From NCBI GenBank assembly GCA_903873965.1, contig CAIQQO010000347.1:113786-177785 (forward strand): 64,000 nucleotides of DNA. Reading direction: 5' to 3'. A program made the position numbers and the translations under genes. This document shows, one piece after another, positions 1-8,655 of the stretch. The notes below the pieces were generated by a model, which saw nothing but the letters and a program-made list of their open reading frames with translations, searched no databases and had not been told where the DNA came from. Every line of letters begins with the position of its first letter. Within the stretch, counting starts at the first letter, position 1. This DNA comes from an uncultured bacterium (GTDB lineage Bacteria; Chloroflexota; Anaerolineae; J036; Brachytrichaceae).

Positions 1-4
1 AGGC

Positions 5-820
5 ATGCGCGAGCAGGTTTCTAAATATGTCGGTCAGAGCATGCTGCAGCAGCCAGATGACAATCCGCATCACCGGCGTATCGATGACTTGATGAATCGA
101 CCTTTGTCATCCCTGACTGAAGCTGAAACCGATGAGTTACGCAACCATGTCCGGCGCCTGGTGGCGCGTCTGCGCTCTCGCGCCGCACTTCGCATGCGTC
201 ATGCCAAAGAAGGCGACTTTGACGTGAAAGCCACAATTCGCCACAATCAGCGTTACGGTGGTATTCCACTTGAACTCAAACATAAACGCCACCACCTCAA
301 ACCCAAGCTGACGGTGATCGTCGATATTTCTACTTCCATGCGACCTGTGGCCGAGTTCATGTTGCGCATGGTGTATGAGATGCAGGACCAGGTGAGTAAA
401 GCGCGCTCCTTTGCATTCATCGATGATATCCACGATATCAGCATCACGTTTGTTGAGCATCGACCGGAAGATGCTGTGCCAATTGTTCTGCATGAACTCC
501 CGCCCGGGCACTACAACACAGATCTGGGCGCCAGCCTACAGACCTTTGTCACAGACTATCTTGATACAGTCGACCGGCGCACGACAGTGATTTTTGTCGG
601 AGATGGCCGCAACAATTACAATGATCCTCGTCTCGATCTGGTGACAACACTTAAAGGGCGAGCGCGCCGGGTAGTGTGGATGAACCCTGAACCTGCTTTT
701 CAGTGGGGGCAGGGAGACAGCGATATGATTGCCTATGCGCCGCTGTGCGATGCGGTACATCAGGTTGCCACATTGCAACAACTCGCTGATGCGATCGATG
801 ACTTGTTTCAGAGACGCTGA
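5..820 (+). CDS. CoxE-like VWA domain protein (5' end probably cut by window)
   Basis: The product resembles CoxE-type von Willebrand factor A proteins, which usually act with MoxR-type AAA+ ATPases in maturation or insertion of metal cofactors and complexes. A MIDAS-type metal site is visible as DISTSM near residues 107-112, preceded by a basic, His-rich stretch (about residues 60-100) and followed by a Rossmann-like alpha/beta region with a GDGRN motif near 199. The first ATG lies only 5 bases into the window. The frame is open upstream and family members are usually longer, so the true N-terminus is probably outside. The partner ATPase would be expected upstream and is not visible. The family call is fairly sure; the client is unknown. 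Confidence 0.75.
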   Translation: MREQVSKYVGQSMLQQPDDNPHHRRIDDLMNRPLSSLTEAETDELRNHVRRLVARLRSRAALRMRHAKEGDFDVKATIRHNQRYGGIPLELKHKRHHLKPKLTVIVDISTSMRPVAEFMLRMVYEMQDQVSKARSFAFIDDIHDISITFVEHRPEDAVPIVLHELPPGHYNTDLGASLQTFVTDYLDTVDRRTTVIFVGDGRNNYNDPRLDLVTTLKGRARRVVWMNPEPAFQWGQGDSDMIAYAPLCDAVHQVATLQQLADAIDDLFQRR

Positions 821-884
821 CTCTTCGCCCGGCTGACAGGTGACGGGCAGGAGACGGTATTTATTACAGGACAAACATAAACAC

Positions 885-1406
885 ATGGCAGGAAGTCGCG
901 CTGCATTGCGCATCGGTTTAATAGGTGGACTTGTACTGAGTCTGGCAGTGGTTGCTCAGCAAGTCACAGACTCTTCCGACTTACAGTGTTTTGGCTTCAT
1001 CATCACGGTACTCGGGCTGTGCGTCATCGGTTATCTGGCTTCGCGGGAAGTGGGCGATCCAAACCGGTTGCCGGCATTGCGCGCAGGTGCGGTTGGCGGA
1101 CTGATTGCCGGATTGCTTGCCTCGATGGCTACTGTTGCCGTATTGATCTTTCTATCAGTAAGTGGCGACACGCTGCAACGCGCGCAGGCCGTATTTCGTG
1201 AAATGCCGCCCTCACTGATGGAACAGTATGCAGCGGCTGGTATTACGATCGAATCACTCGCACAATTGACCGTTACCATCCAGATACTGTGTTGCCCAGC
1301 CGTTCTTCCGATAATGGGTCTTGTGTTTGGCACCATTGGCGGCGCCTTCGCCTCCCTTGCCAAACGCGGGCAGGGACAGGAATCGGATTCCGGAAAAGGC
1401 AGCTAG
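885..1406 (+). CDS. multi-pass membrane protein, family unknown
   Basis: This small integral membrane protein has about four hydrophobic segments rich in Gly, Ala and Leu, and a hydrophilic C-terminal tail ending in KGS. No catalytic motif or known family was recognised. It ends 3 bases before the next gene, whose product shares the same layout: paired helices, a central loop with a Met-Glu/Gln-rich stretch, and a final Gly-rich helix pair followed by AKR. The two are probably diverged tandem duplicates in one operon. A GTG at 840 would add 15 residues; ATG 885 is preferred because it directly precedes the first hydrophobic segment. Neither start has a strong ribosome binding site. Confidence 0.6.
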   Translation: MAGSRAALRIGLIGGLVLSLAVVAQQVTDSSDLQCFGFIITVLGLCVIGYLASREVGDPNRLPALRAGAVGGLIAGLLASMATVAVLIFLSVSGDTLQRAQAVFREMPPSLMEQYAAAGITIESLAQLTVTIQILCCPAVLPIMGLVFGTIGGAFASLAKRGQGQESDSGKGS

Positions 1407-1409
1407 TCA

Positions 1410-1919
1410 ATGAAAAAGCGTAGTACGGTGTCGGAGCTTCAGGCACTGTCGGTTGCACGTCGTAGGTCGCTTCTTTTTGTCGCCGTTGCCGTTGCTGTGG
1501 CGCTGATCGTATTAGCACTGACAAGTGAAGTCATCGCGTTGCAGTGCATCGTACTCGCCGCCCTCACACTGGCCGGTGCCCTCGCAAGCGCCTGGGCAGC
1601 CGTTTCAATCGATCCAAAGGCAGCGTCGCGTGCTGGCATGCAGGCAGGCATCCTGGTTGCCATGGCCTACGTGATGCCAATGGCGCTGTATGCCTTCTAC
1701 AGATTCATAACACTCGATGGAGCCATGGCGGCGCGGTTGGCGGGAGAGATGAGCGCCGCAGAGGCGACCAATCTAGTACAACAACACATCACGCCAGGAC
1801 TGGAGTACTTCCGAGGCCAGTTTGTCAGTTACATTTTCGGATACATACTCTTTGGACTGTTGTTTGGATGGCTGCTTGGCGCTGTGGCAGGTGTTATTGC
1901 TAAGCGAACGTCGCGCTGA
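1410..1919 (+). CDS. multi-pass membrane protein, paralogue of preceding gene
   Basis: This 169-residue membrane protein has about four transmembrane segments (roughly residues 20-40, 42-66, 75-100 and 140-165). It lies 3 bases downstream of a similar protein and is almost certainly co-transcribed with it. Both carry an R-A-G motif at the start of the third hydrophobic segment and end in a glycine-rich helix followed by AKR. No enzyme or transporter signature was recognised. The gene is real by its position, membrane-protein pattern and fit with the operon; the function is unknown. Confidence 0.6.
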   Translation: MKKRSTVSELQALSVARRRSLLFVAVAVAVALIVLALTSEVIALQCIVLAALTLAGALASAWAAVSIDPKAASRAGMQAGILVAMAYVMPMALYAFYRFITLDGAMAARLAGEMSAAEATNLVQQHITPGLEYFRGQFVSYIFGYILFGLLFGWLLGAVAGVIAKRTSR

Positions 1920-1940
1920 CGCAAGTCAACCTTATACGGC

Positions 1941-2741
1941 TTATTCTGCAACGTTATTAACAGCCCACCCGCTGATAAATCCAAGATAGGCGGGAATCAA
2001 TGGCAGAACACAAGGCGAAGCAAACGAAAGGAATCCAGCAAGCGCGGCGATGATGATGCTTGGCGCAGCGCCAGTGCCACGCCCGAGTAATTCCTCTGGG
2101 CTGAAACTGGAGCGTGACAAGATCGAACTGAGTATTACAAGTTGTCCGGTTACCTGAACCAGGCCGATCGCTATCAGCAGTACACCGCTGATGATTTCAA
2201 TCAGGCGCATGTTACGTTTAAGACGCGCCAGCAATGGGGTTAATCGATCGGCCAGGAGCGCCACAAGAAGAAACGGCACGCCAAGCCCGAGTGTATAGGC
2301 AGTCAATAGTGCCAGACGTTGTAGGATGCTGTCGGCTTCCACGCTCATCGAAAGGATGGCACCAAGAAATGGCCCAATGCAAGGCGTCCAGCCTGCGGCA
2401 AAGGATAGACCGGTCAAATATGACTGCAGGCTGCTGACGCCCCGCGAAGTGCGGCTTAGGCCTTTTCTGGTATCGCTGTACAGCAAGGGGATGTTTACGA
2501 TGCGCAGGGTAAAAAGGCCGAATACGATCAAGGCCAGCCCGCCCACGATTCGCACGACATCGCGCGCGGCATAAATGGTGTCGCCCAGAAGTGTGCCAAC
2601 AAAACCGAAGATGCCAACGATAAAAGTGGCAAATCCGGAAACAAAGAATAATCCTTGGACAAAAGTCACCATTCGACTGCGTTGAGTTTGCACCGAAGGT
2701 GTCAGTCCGGAGTGTGATGTGCCTGTGATCTGCTGGGCCAA
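1941..2741 (-). CDS. ccdA: CcdA-family thiol-disulfide transport protein, circularly permuted
   Basis: CcdA proteins move reducing equivalents across the membrane to keep apocytochrome c haem-binding cysteines reduced. Six membrane segments are visible, but in an unusual order. The segments usually numbered 2-6 come first (FVQG...GFVG near 27-49, then 63-80, GWTPCIGP at 117-124, LGLGVPF at 151-157, and 181-199). The segment that is normally N-terminal, with ASPCVLPLIPAYLGF at 241-255, is at the C-terminus behind a loop of about 25 residues. Both cysteines (C121, C244) are present. The start is a TTG preceded by AAGAGGAA, overlapping nothing, 11 bases after ccmD. The protein is the third gene of a ccmC-ccmD-ccdA operon. 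Family assignment is firm; the permutation is read directly from one uninterrupted ORF. Confidence 0.88.
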   Translation of the reverse strand: MAQQITGTSHSGLTPSVQTQRSRMVTFVQGLFFVSGFATFIVGIFGFVGTLLGDTIYAARDVVRIVGGLALIVFGLFTLRIVNIPLLYSDTRKGLSRTSRGVSSLQSYLTGLSFAAGWTPCIGPFLGAILSMSVEADSILQRLALLTAYTLGLGVPFLLVALLADRLTPLLARLKRNMRLIEIISGVLLIAIGLVQVTGQLVILSSILSRSSFSPEELLGRGTGAAPSIIIAALAGFLSFASPCVLPLIPAYLGFISGWAVNNVAE

Positions 2742-2752
2742 GATGTTCCTCT

Positions 2753-2944
2753 TTACTTAGAATCTGCTTCGCTGTCGTTGTTGGCCTGATCCTGCTTGAG
2801 TTGTTCAGATATCTGATCAAGCAGTTCGGCGTCACGACGCAGGTTGCGTTGGCGCAGGACAAGAGATAGAAGGTAGCCACCAATGCCACCAAAGAAAACG
2901 ATGTAACCGGCGATCAGGTAGATGGAGTTTTTTTCTGAGAACAT
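2753..2944 (-). CDS. ccmD: CcmD-like small membrane protein
   Basis: This 63-residue protein has one membrane helix (about residues 8-28) followed by a basic stretch (RQRNLRR) and a charged, Lys/Asp-rich tail. That is the layout of CcmD, the small subunit that helps release haem-loaded CcmE from the CcmABC haem exporter. The ATG at 2944 starts 1 base after the ccmC stop, so a longer reading starting inside ccmC was rejected. It sits between ccmC and ccdA on the same strand, which supports a cytochrome c maturation role. CcmD proteins are short and weakly conserved, so the call rests on layout and context. Confidence 0.7.
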   Translation of the reverse strand: MFSEKNSIYLIAGYIVFFGGIGGYLLSLVLRQRNLRRDAELLDQISEQLKQDQANNDSEADSK

Positions 2945-2945
2945 A

Positions 2946-3692
2946 TCAATTAGTGAGTTCAGCGCGACGGTAAGCCAGTACGTCGGCATGCGATTGCAGC
3001 TCAACCCGGCTACGCAGCATGAACATGTAAATTATAAAGAATGTGAAGAAGCAGAATGCCATGATCAGACCTATCTCGCTCGATATTCCAAAACCGCCTT
3101 GCTGAGTGCCATTGACGCTTTCGCCAATCACGGCTGGATGGACGCTGTTGAGCACACGGCTGACGAGGAAGTTGAGCGGGATAGTCAGCGCACCGATGAT
3201 GCCATAGACAGCCGCAAATCGTGCGCGTCGTCCTGGATCATCCAGCCCGGAACGCAGCATCAAGTAAGCAATGTACATGAGCAATTGCAGCGCGCTGAGC
3301 GTCAGCTTGAAGTCCCATGTCCACCACGTATTCCATACGGGACGCGCCCAGAGCATGCCAGTAAGCAGCACCATCGCGATGAATACGACGCCGATTTCCG
3401 CCGAGGCTAAAGCCACGCGATCATACTTGAAATCACGTCGTTTTAAATACAGGCCACCTGATACGGCGGTGACAAACCATGCGGTAAAGCCAATTAATGC
3501 TGAAGAAAAGTGAAAGTAGAAAATGCGCTGCACGTTGCCACCGGCGCCGTCTTGCGCGCGCGGAGCAACGAGAAATACAAGTAACAATGCTACGATAAAC
3601 ATAGCGCCGGCAGCTATACCAATCCCACGCGTTGTCTGTGTTGCGTTGGTTGGCTGTTTGGCTGTTGCAGGTCGTCCGAGGGTCTGTTCCAT
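2946..3692 (-). CDS. ccmC: CcmC/CcsA-type cytochrome c assembly (haem handling) protein
   Basis: This is a polytopic haem-handling protein of the CcmC/CcsA superfamily. The tryptophan-rich WWTWD motif is at about residues 123-127 between hydrophobic segments. Conserved histidines that could bind haem lie in IFYFHF near 60 and in the later loops. Its length (248 residues) matches CcmC rather than the longer CcmF or CcsA. The start ATG at 3692 has AGGATAGG a few bases upstream; a GTG two codons earlier is possible. It heads the ccmC-ccmD-ccdA operon. No ccmA, ccmB, ccmE or ccmF is in the window. The family is secure; the choice between CcmC and CcsA is likely but not proven. Confidence 0.88.
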   Translation of the reverse strand: MEQTLGRPATAKQPTNATQTTRGIGIAAGAMFIVALLLVFLVAPRAQDGAGGNVQRIFYFHFSSALIGFTAWFVTAVSGGLYLKRRDFKYDRVALASAEIGVVFIAMVLLTGMLWARPVWNTWWTWDFKLTLSALQLLMYIAYLMLRSGLDDPGRRARFAAVYGIIGALTIPLNFLVSRVLNSVHPAVIGESVNGTQQGGFGISSEIGLIMAFCFFTFFIIYMFMLRSRVELQSHADVLAYRRAELTN

Positions 3693-3734
3693 ATACACCT
3701 ATCCTATAAGTTCGCTGGATTATACTCTTCGATC

Positions 3735-5288
3735 ATGACAAGCACACCTGCGATTGACTTTCGACCACGTTCCGTTGGTGAGTTACTTGACCTGACATTT
3801 ATGCTTTATCGGCACAATTTTCTGCGGTTGATCGGAATCACTCTGGTTGTCATGGGCCCTGTCGCAGCATTCTCATTATTGAGCAGATCCAGCAGCATCG
3901 TTCAGTATATGGCATCACTGGCAAGTCTGTCATCAGGAATACAAAGCCGTTCCGCCATTGGCACTGCGGCGATCATTTCATCGTTGATCGCCTGTTGTGC
4001 AGGTGTTTTAGTTGCGATAGCTGGCGTCTTTGTGCCGTGGATGGAAGGCGCACTGACGCATAACACGATTGAACACATTCTGGGACGCAAGCCTAACTGG
4101 CGTGCTTCGTATACTGCAATCCGGCCACGCTGGGCGTCACTGTGGGCAGCAAATGCACTTCGGGTTATTACAGTGTCAGTAGCCATGATTCCGTTTGTGA
4201 TGGGATTGTATGGCGTGTTGATCAGCATCGTGTTTGCCTTTGGCGCATCGGGCAGTGCGCCTATTGCCAATGCTAATGACATCAATCTGGTCTCGTTGGG
4301 CCTGGTTGCGATTTGTCTGCCGGTAGGTTTGGTTGGCGGCGCGCTGGGCGTGTATGTTGCAACAAGTTGGAGCATGATCGTGCCTGTCATCGTAGGTGAA
4401 GGTATCGATGCTACGACATCACTTGGGCGCAGTAACACACTCGCAAAAGGATTTCGCATACGACTGATCGGACGCCTGATGCTTTTCGAGGCGATGCGTT
4501 TCTTTGTATTGACATTACCTATACTGGCTATTCAGCTGTTTGTTTATGGCGGTTCTTTTGTGGCGCGGGTTAATGAACCAACATCGATCTGGACTGTTGT
4601 GGCGATTATTGTTGCAGGTATTCTGGGATCAATTGAAAATGTGCTGGTTGCTCCTTTTTATAGTATCTATATCGTCGTCAACTATCTAGACCTGCGCATA
4701 CGCAAGGAGAATCTGGCGCTGCAGATACAGGCCGCCAATCTGGCACAGGAAAATGTCAATGCAACAGTGAGTGTTCAGAATAACTCACTTGATATAGCAG
4801 AGTCCACGCCATTATCCAGTGCGCCGACAGTGATTTCTAGTCCCATTCTTGATGCGCCAGGGCTGGCTATCGTAACCAATCCAGAGATTCAGCGTGACGA
4901 CAAAGTGATCGATGAGGCTAATGGTATGCCGCCTGCATCCACGATGGCGTTGCCTGCGATTGAGGAGTCGATAACACCAGCGCAACGTATCAGCGCCTTG
5001 TTTAAGCGGTTGCGAACCGAAGGAGATCAGCCTGAATTGATGAACCAACTGGGCATCGCGTATCAGGAAGTTGGCGATTTATTCGGCGCACGTGACTCCT
5101 TTACACGCGCAAGAACGCTCGCACCTGATAATCCTGTTTATGCTTACAACATGGCGATGCTACATCGGCAGCGCAAGGATTTACCGGCAGCTCGCGAGGC
5201 TATGGCCGATTACCTCAGGTTGGAAACTGATGCTCTACAGCGTCAGACCGTATTGGCTGATCCAGCGATGAAGGACTTGCTGGACTAA
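3735..5288 (+). CDS. multi-pass membrane protein with C-terminal TPR-like repeats
   Basis: The N-terminal part (about residues 1-325) is a polytopic membrane domain starting with FRPRSVGELLDLTFMLYR. This resembles the glycerophosphodiester phosphodiesterase membrane-domain-like proteins that begin with an amphipathic 'GEILD' helix. A low-complexity linker (about 345-425) follows. The C-terminal 90 residues look like two or three TPR helices, with the typical Y-x-x-G-D-x-x-A-R-D-x-F pattern near 450 and a second unit near 475-500. No catalytic motif was seen. It lies just upstream of a MoxR-DUF58 pair, so a scaffold role in that system is possible but inferred. A TATACT hexamer ends 8 bases before the ATG and no Shine-Dalgarno sequence is visible. 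Confidence 0.65.
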   Translation: MTSTPAIDFRPRSVGELLDLTFMLYRHNFLRLIGITLVVMGPVAAFSLLSRSSSIVQYMASLASLSSGIQSRSAIGTAAIISSLIACCAGVLVAIAGVFVPWMEGALTHNTIEHILGRKPNWRASYTAIRPRWASLWAANALRVITVSVAMIPFVMGLYGVLISIVFAFGASGSAPIANANDINLVSLGLVAICLPVGLVGGALGVYVATSWSMIVPVIVGEGIDATTSLGRSNTLAKGFRIRLIGRLMLFEAMRFFVLTLPILAIQLFVYGGSFVARVNEPTSIWTVVAIIVAGILGSIENVLVAPFYSIYIVVNYLDLRIRKENLALQIQAANLAQENVNATVSVQNNSLDIAESTPLSSAPTVISSPILDAPGLAIVTNPEIQRDDKVIDEANGMPPASTMALPAIEESITPAQRISALFKRLRTEGDQPELMNQLGIAYQEVGDLFGARDSFTRARTLAPDNPVYAYNMAMLHRQRKDLPAAREAMADYLRLETDALQRQTVLADPAMKDLLD

Positions 5289-5390
5289 GTGTGTGCCTGG
5301 CCAGTGCGCTGCCACCCATGTACAATCGGTTGATACTCATTGTCCCGATCCACGAGCGTTGGATTCAAGCACTGAATCTTTACCTATATT

Positions 5391-6338
5391 ATGAACCTAC
5401 CTGATCTCTATCAGAGTCTTAAGGCAGAAGCCGCCAAAGTCATCGTAGGACAGACTGACGTCTTTGAGCATGTTGTCGTTGCGCTTTTCAGCGGTGGGCA
5501 TGTCTTGCTGGAAGGGGTGCCGGGAACAGCCAAGACACTGATAGCCAAGACACTTGCACGCCTCATACAGGCAGACTACAAGCGCGTGCAGTTCACTCCC
5601 GACCTGATGCCGTCAGATATCGTCGGCACAAGTGTGTTTAACCTGCAATCCAGCGAGTTTAGCTTGAGGCGCGGCCCGGTATTTACGCAGATCATGCTTG
5701 CTGATGAAATCAACCGCGCGCCGGCCAAGACGCAGTCAGCGTTGCTTGAAGCCATGGAAGAGCATCAAGTGACGATCGAAGGCGAGATGAACCGATTGCC
5801 AGAACCATTCATGGTGATGGCAACACAAAATCCTGTCGAATATGAGGGAACCTACCCGCTGCCGGAGGCTCAGCTCGATCGGTTTTTGCTGAAGGTGCGC
5901 GTCGCTTATCCACCGCTGTCTGCAGAAAGTGAAATACTGCGTCGTTATCATCATGGCTTTGACGCACACAAGCTTGATGATGTCGGGCTGAAGCCTGTAA
6001 TGACACCGGCTGATATTGCTGAAGCACAGGCAACTATCCTGACAGTCAAGGTTGAAGATGGCATTTTGGATTATATTGCTCGACTCCTGGATGCCACTCG
6101 CAAGTCGCCGGACTTGATCCTTGGCGGTAGCCCGCGCGCCGGCATCGCTCTATTGCTAACCTCAAAGACCTATGCGGCTCTGCAGGGGCGTGACTATGTG
6201 CGACCTGATGACATCAAGTTTTTGGCGCCGCCTGTCTTGCGCCACCGCATCATCCTGCGCCCTGAAGCGGAAGTAGAAGGACTGGATGCGGATAAGGTCA
6301 TCCTGCATATTCTTGCTAAGGTAGAAGTGCCGCGCTGA
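5391..6338 (+). CDS. MoxR-family AAA+ ATPase
   Basis: MoxR ATPases are chaperone-like AAA+ proteins that work with VWA or DUF58 partners to assemble or activate protein complexes. Walker A is GVPGTAKT (42-49), Walker B is [10 protein letters not shown] (about 102-111), and the [19 protein letters not shown] sensor region and LDRF arginine-finger region are clearly present. At 315 residues it has the usual length. The downstream DUF58 gene starts within about 25 bases, forming the standard MoxR-DUF58 pair. The identity is very secure; the client is unknown. Confidence 0.95.
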   Translation: MNLPDLYQSLKAEAAKVIVGQTDVFEHVVVALFSGGHVLLEGVPGTAKTLIAKTLARLIQADYKRVQFTPDLMPSDIVGTSVFNLQSSEFSLRRGPVFTQIMLADEINRAPAKTQSALLEAMEEHQVTIEGEMNRLPEPFMVMATQNPVEYEGTYPLPEAQLDRFLLKVRVAYPPLSAESEILRRYHHGFDAHKLDDVGLKPVMTPADIAEAQATILTVKVEDGILDYIARLLDATRKSPDLILGGSPRAGIALLLTSKTYAALQGRDYVRPDDIKFLAPPVLRHRIILRPEAEVEGLDADKVILHILAKVEVPR

Positions 6339-6363
6339 TAGCGCCGATGTATTGCTGCTGAAC

Positions 6364-7689
6364 ATGCCTACCCGACGTTTGCTGTTCCTCGCACTCATTG
6401 TTGCTCCATTACTGGGGCTGGCAGAAGCCGCACCGGTCATGAGCACATTGGCTATGCTTTACGCGTGCCTGGTATGCGGCGCGGTACTGCTTGATGTTCT
6501 TTTGATCGACAGGTATACCGCGTTTGAATTAATTCGCAAACATGATCAGCGTCTATCGCTTGGCGCGGATAACATCGTTGTTCTACAGGTAACACATCGT
6601 GGTAAGCGTGCCACGGTGATCGAGTTACGCGACGAACCGCCGGATGCATGGTTGACCAAACCTGACGGCGCTGCCATGCTTGCGGTGTTTTTGTTCCCGC
6701 TGTCTGTGCGTGCGACACATGAAGAGTCGTATACAGTACGCCCACTACGGCGCGGTGATTACTTCTTCAGGTGCATTTCCTTGCGCTGGGTTGGCCCACT
6801 TGGGCTGATGAGGCGTCAGCATTCCTATGATGTGACTCAGCTGGTGCAAGTCTATCCCAATGTGCTCGAAGTACGCAAGTACGATTTACTGCTGAGGCGC
6901 AATCGACTGCAGGATATTGGCCTGCGAATCCAGCGCCGTTATGGGGAAGGGCGCGAGTTTGAGCGTCTGCGTGAGTACCAACCTGACGACGATTTTCGCC
7001 ACATCTCGTGGAAGGCCACTGCCCGCCGTCACAAACCCATCACCATGGAGTTTGAATCGGAGCGTAGCCAGACTATATTCATCGCCTTTGATGTGGGCAG
7101 AATGATGAATGCATCTGTTGGCGAAATGACGCGCCTCGATTATGTGATTAATTCTGTGCTTCTGTTCAGCTACGTGGTGCTGGGCAAGGGCGACAAGGTT
7201 GGCATGATGACGTTCGCAGATAAAGTGACGCATTTCATCGAGCCGAAATCCGGGCGCGCGCAGTTCTATCGCATGCTGGATTTGCTGTATCGGGTCGAAA
7301 CACAACCGGTGGAGCCAGACTATAAACACGCACTCAGCTACCTGCGCCTCAAGCAGCGTCGGCGCGCGTTGGTGGTTGTCTTCACCGACTTGACCGGTGG
7401 CGTATCGATGCAGCAACTAACCGCCGGCGTAGTGGGATTGCGCCCGCCTCATTTGCCGCTGATTGTGACCATCAGTGATCCGTTCCTTAAGGAAATGGCT
7501 ACGGCCACGACGCTGACAGAAGCGCAGGTGTACGAACGCGCAGTAGCACAGCGTGTGATTGATGATCGACGCGCTGTACTTCAGCGCATGGAGCTACAGG
7601 GGGCGATCACGCTAGACGTGCCGGCTTCACAGTTGTCGGCGTCGGTCATTAATAAGTATCTTGAGATCAAGGGGCAGGGGATTCTTTAG
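6364..7689 (+). CDS. DUF58 domain protein (MoxR partner)
   Basis: The protein has two N-terminal membrane helices (about 5-40), an extracytoplasmic or linker beta region, and the DUF58 core. The core signature lies around GEGREFERLREYQPDDDFR and ISWKATARR near residues 190-215. A VWA-like fold follows, with FDVGRMM replacing the full MIDAS motif. The ATG at 6364 is used; a TTG four codons upstream is possible. It directly follows the MoxR gene, the usual arrangement. Its last 23 bases overlap the end of the convergent SpoIIM-like gene. Confidence 0.88.
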   Translation: MPTRRLLFLALIVAPLLGLAEAAPVMSTLAMLYACLVCGAVLLDVLLIDRYTAFELIRKHDQRLSLGADNIVVLQVTHRGKRATVIELRDEPPDAWLTKPDGAAMLAVFLFPLSVRATHEESYTVRPLRRGDYFFRCISLRWVGPLGLMRRQHSYDVTQLVQVYPNVLEVRKYDLLLRRNRLQDIGLRIQRRYGEGREFERLREYQPDDDFRHISWKATARRHKPITMEFESERSQTIFIAFDVGRMMNASVGEMTRLDYVINSVLLFSYVVLGKGDKVGMMTFADKVTHFIEPKSGRAQFYRMLDLLYRVETQPVEPDYKHALSYLRLKQRRRALVVVFTDLTGGVSMQQLTAGVVGLRPPHLPLIVTISDPFLKEMATATTLTEAQVYERAVAQRVIDDRRAVLQRMELQGAITLDVPASQLSASVINKYLEIKGQGIL

Positions 7690-8641
7690 GCTGGCGACCG
7701 CCAAGTACTAACAAAGCATAGGTGATCACGCCTGACAAGATCGCCGCGACACCGCTATAGAGCGGGTTGAATTGCGGAGAAACGAAACCCTCGATGGTGC
7801 CTGCAATCACCAAAAGCGGTATGGACCCACCCGCCAGGATAACGGCCTCGCGGGTTGCGAGTATTAAGGCATCTTTGCGAGACTTTACGCCAGGATGCAG
7901 GATAGCCCAACCCATGCTGAGGCCAGCGCCGCCAGCCAGGAAAATCACCGTGAATTCGATCACACCATGTCCGATGACGAAGTTCACCAACCGCCAGCCC
8001 AGGCCGTAGTGAAAGCACAGCCCCATCAGCCCTCCAACAGAGAGTCCATTGGTGAGAAGGATATAGAGCGTCACCAGTCCGGCACTAGCGCCACCAGCGA
8101 AAGCGGTCAAGCTGACGCGGATGTTGTTCGTCATGATGAAACTGGATGCATACGATCGCTTGCCTTCCGGAAGATCGATCCATAATTCGCCGTTTCTGAC
8201 CAGTGGTATCAATTCTTTTTCACTGTCGCTGAAGGTCCATTCAGCCACGTCTGGTTGCAGGTATACCAGAATGCCGTGCACAACGGCGGGCACTACCAGT
8301 ATCAAAAACGCGGCGACGATAAACGGGAATAATTTGCGGCAGGTGCGTGGAAATTGCGACAACATGAATTCGACTAGATTCAATGCCTGCGCAGGACGGC
8401 CTCGATAGACGGCGGCATGAGCACGCGCGATCAACTGATTCAGGTATGCGGCAACCGTGTGCCCGCTGTAGTCACGCTGTGCAAGGGCAAGATCACTGGT
8501 CACGTTGCGGTACAACTCGCCAAGTTCTACCAGTTCATCGGGCTTCATCAGCCTGATACCGTTGCCGGCTGATCGGTCAACGAGATACGCAAGACGTTCC
8601 CATCTGGATCGATTTTCTTTGATAAACAGGTCAACATTCAT
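7667..8641 (-). CDS. SpoIIM-like (stage II sporulation protein M family) membrane protein
   Basis: The cytoplasmic N-terminus begins with MNVDLFIKENRSRWERL, typical of this family. A helical region of about 80 residues follows, then five or six membrane segments with the family pattern (NNIRVSLTAFAGG near 170 and HGVIEFTVIFLAGGAGL near 225). SpoIIM is part of an engulfment complex in endospore formers. This wider family is also common in bacteria that do not sporulate, often beside MoxR, DUF58 or RDD genes, as here. The gene is convergent with the DUF58 gene and overlaps its end by 23 bases. It follows the hydrolase gene by 14 bases, so the two are likely co-transcribed. Confidence 0.85.
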   Translation of the reverse strand: MNVDLFIKENRSRWERLAYLVDRSAGNGIRLMKPDELVELGELYRNVTSDLALAQRDYSGHTVAAYLNQLIARAHAAVYRGRPAQALNLVEFMLSQFPRTCRKLFPFIVAAFLILVVPAVVHGILVYLQPDVAEWTFSDSEKELIPLVRNGELWIDLPEGKRSYASSFIMTNNIRVSLTAFAGGASAGLVTLYILLTNGLSVGGLMGLCFHYGLGWRLVNFVIGHGVIEFTVIFLAGGAGLSMGWAILHPGVKSRKDALILATREAVILAGGSIPLLVIAGTIEGFVSPQFNPLYSGVAAILSGVITYALLVLGGRQPKESPAP

Positions 8642-8655
8642 GCTGAGAGCGTCGC

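Noticed and set aside
1941..2741. Frameshift or truncated ccdA
   Set aside because: The ORF is continuous, all six helices and both cysteines are present, and the moved helix is in frame, so a permutation is a better explanation.
3902..4459. Minus-strand ORF of 185 codons inside the TPR membrane protein gene
   Set aside because: It is antisense to a supported membrane protein gene and has no motif.
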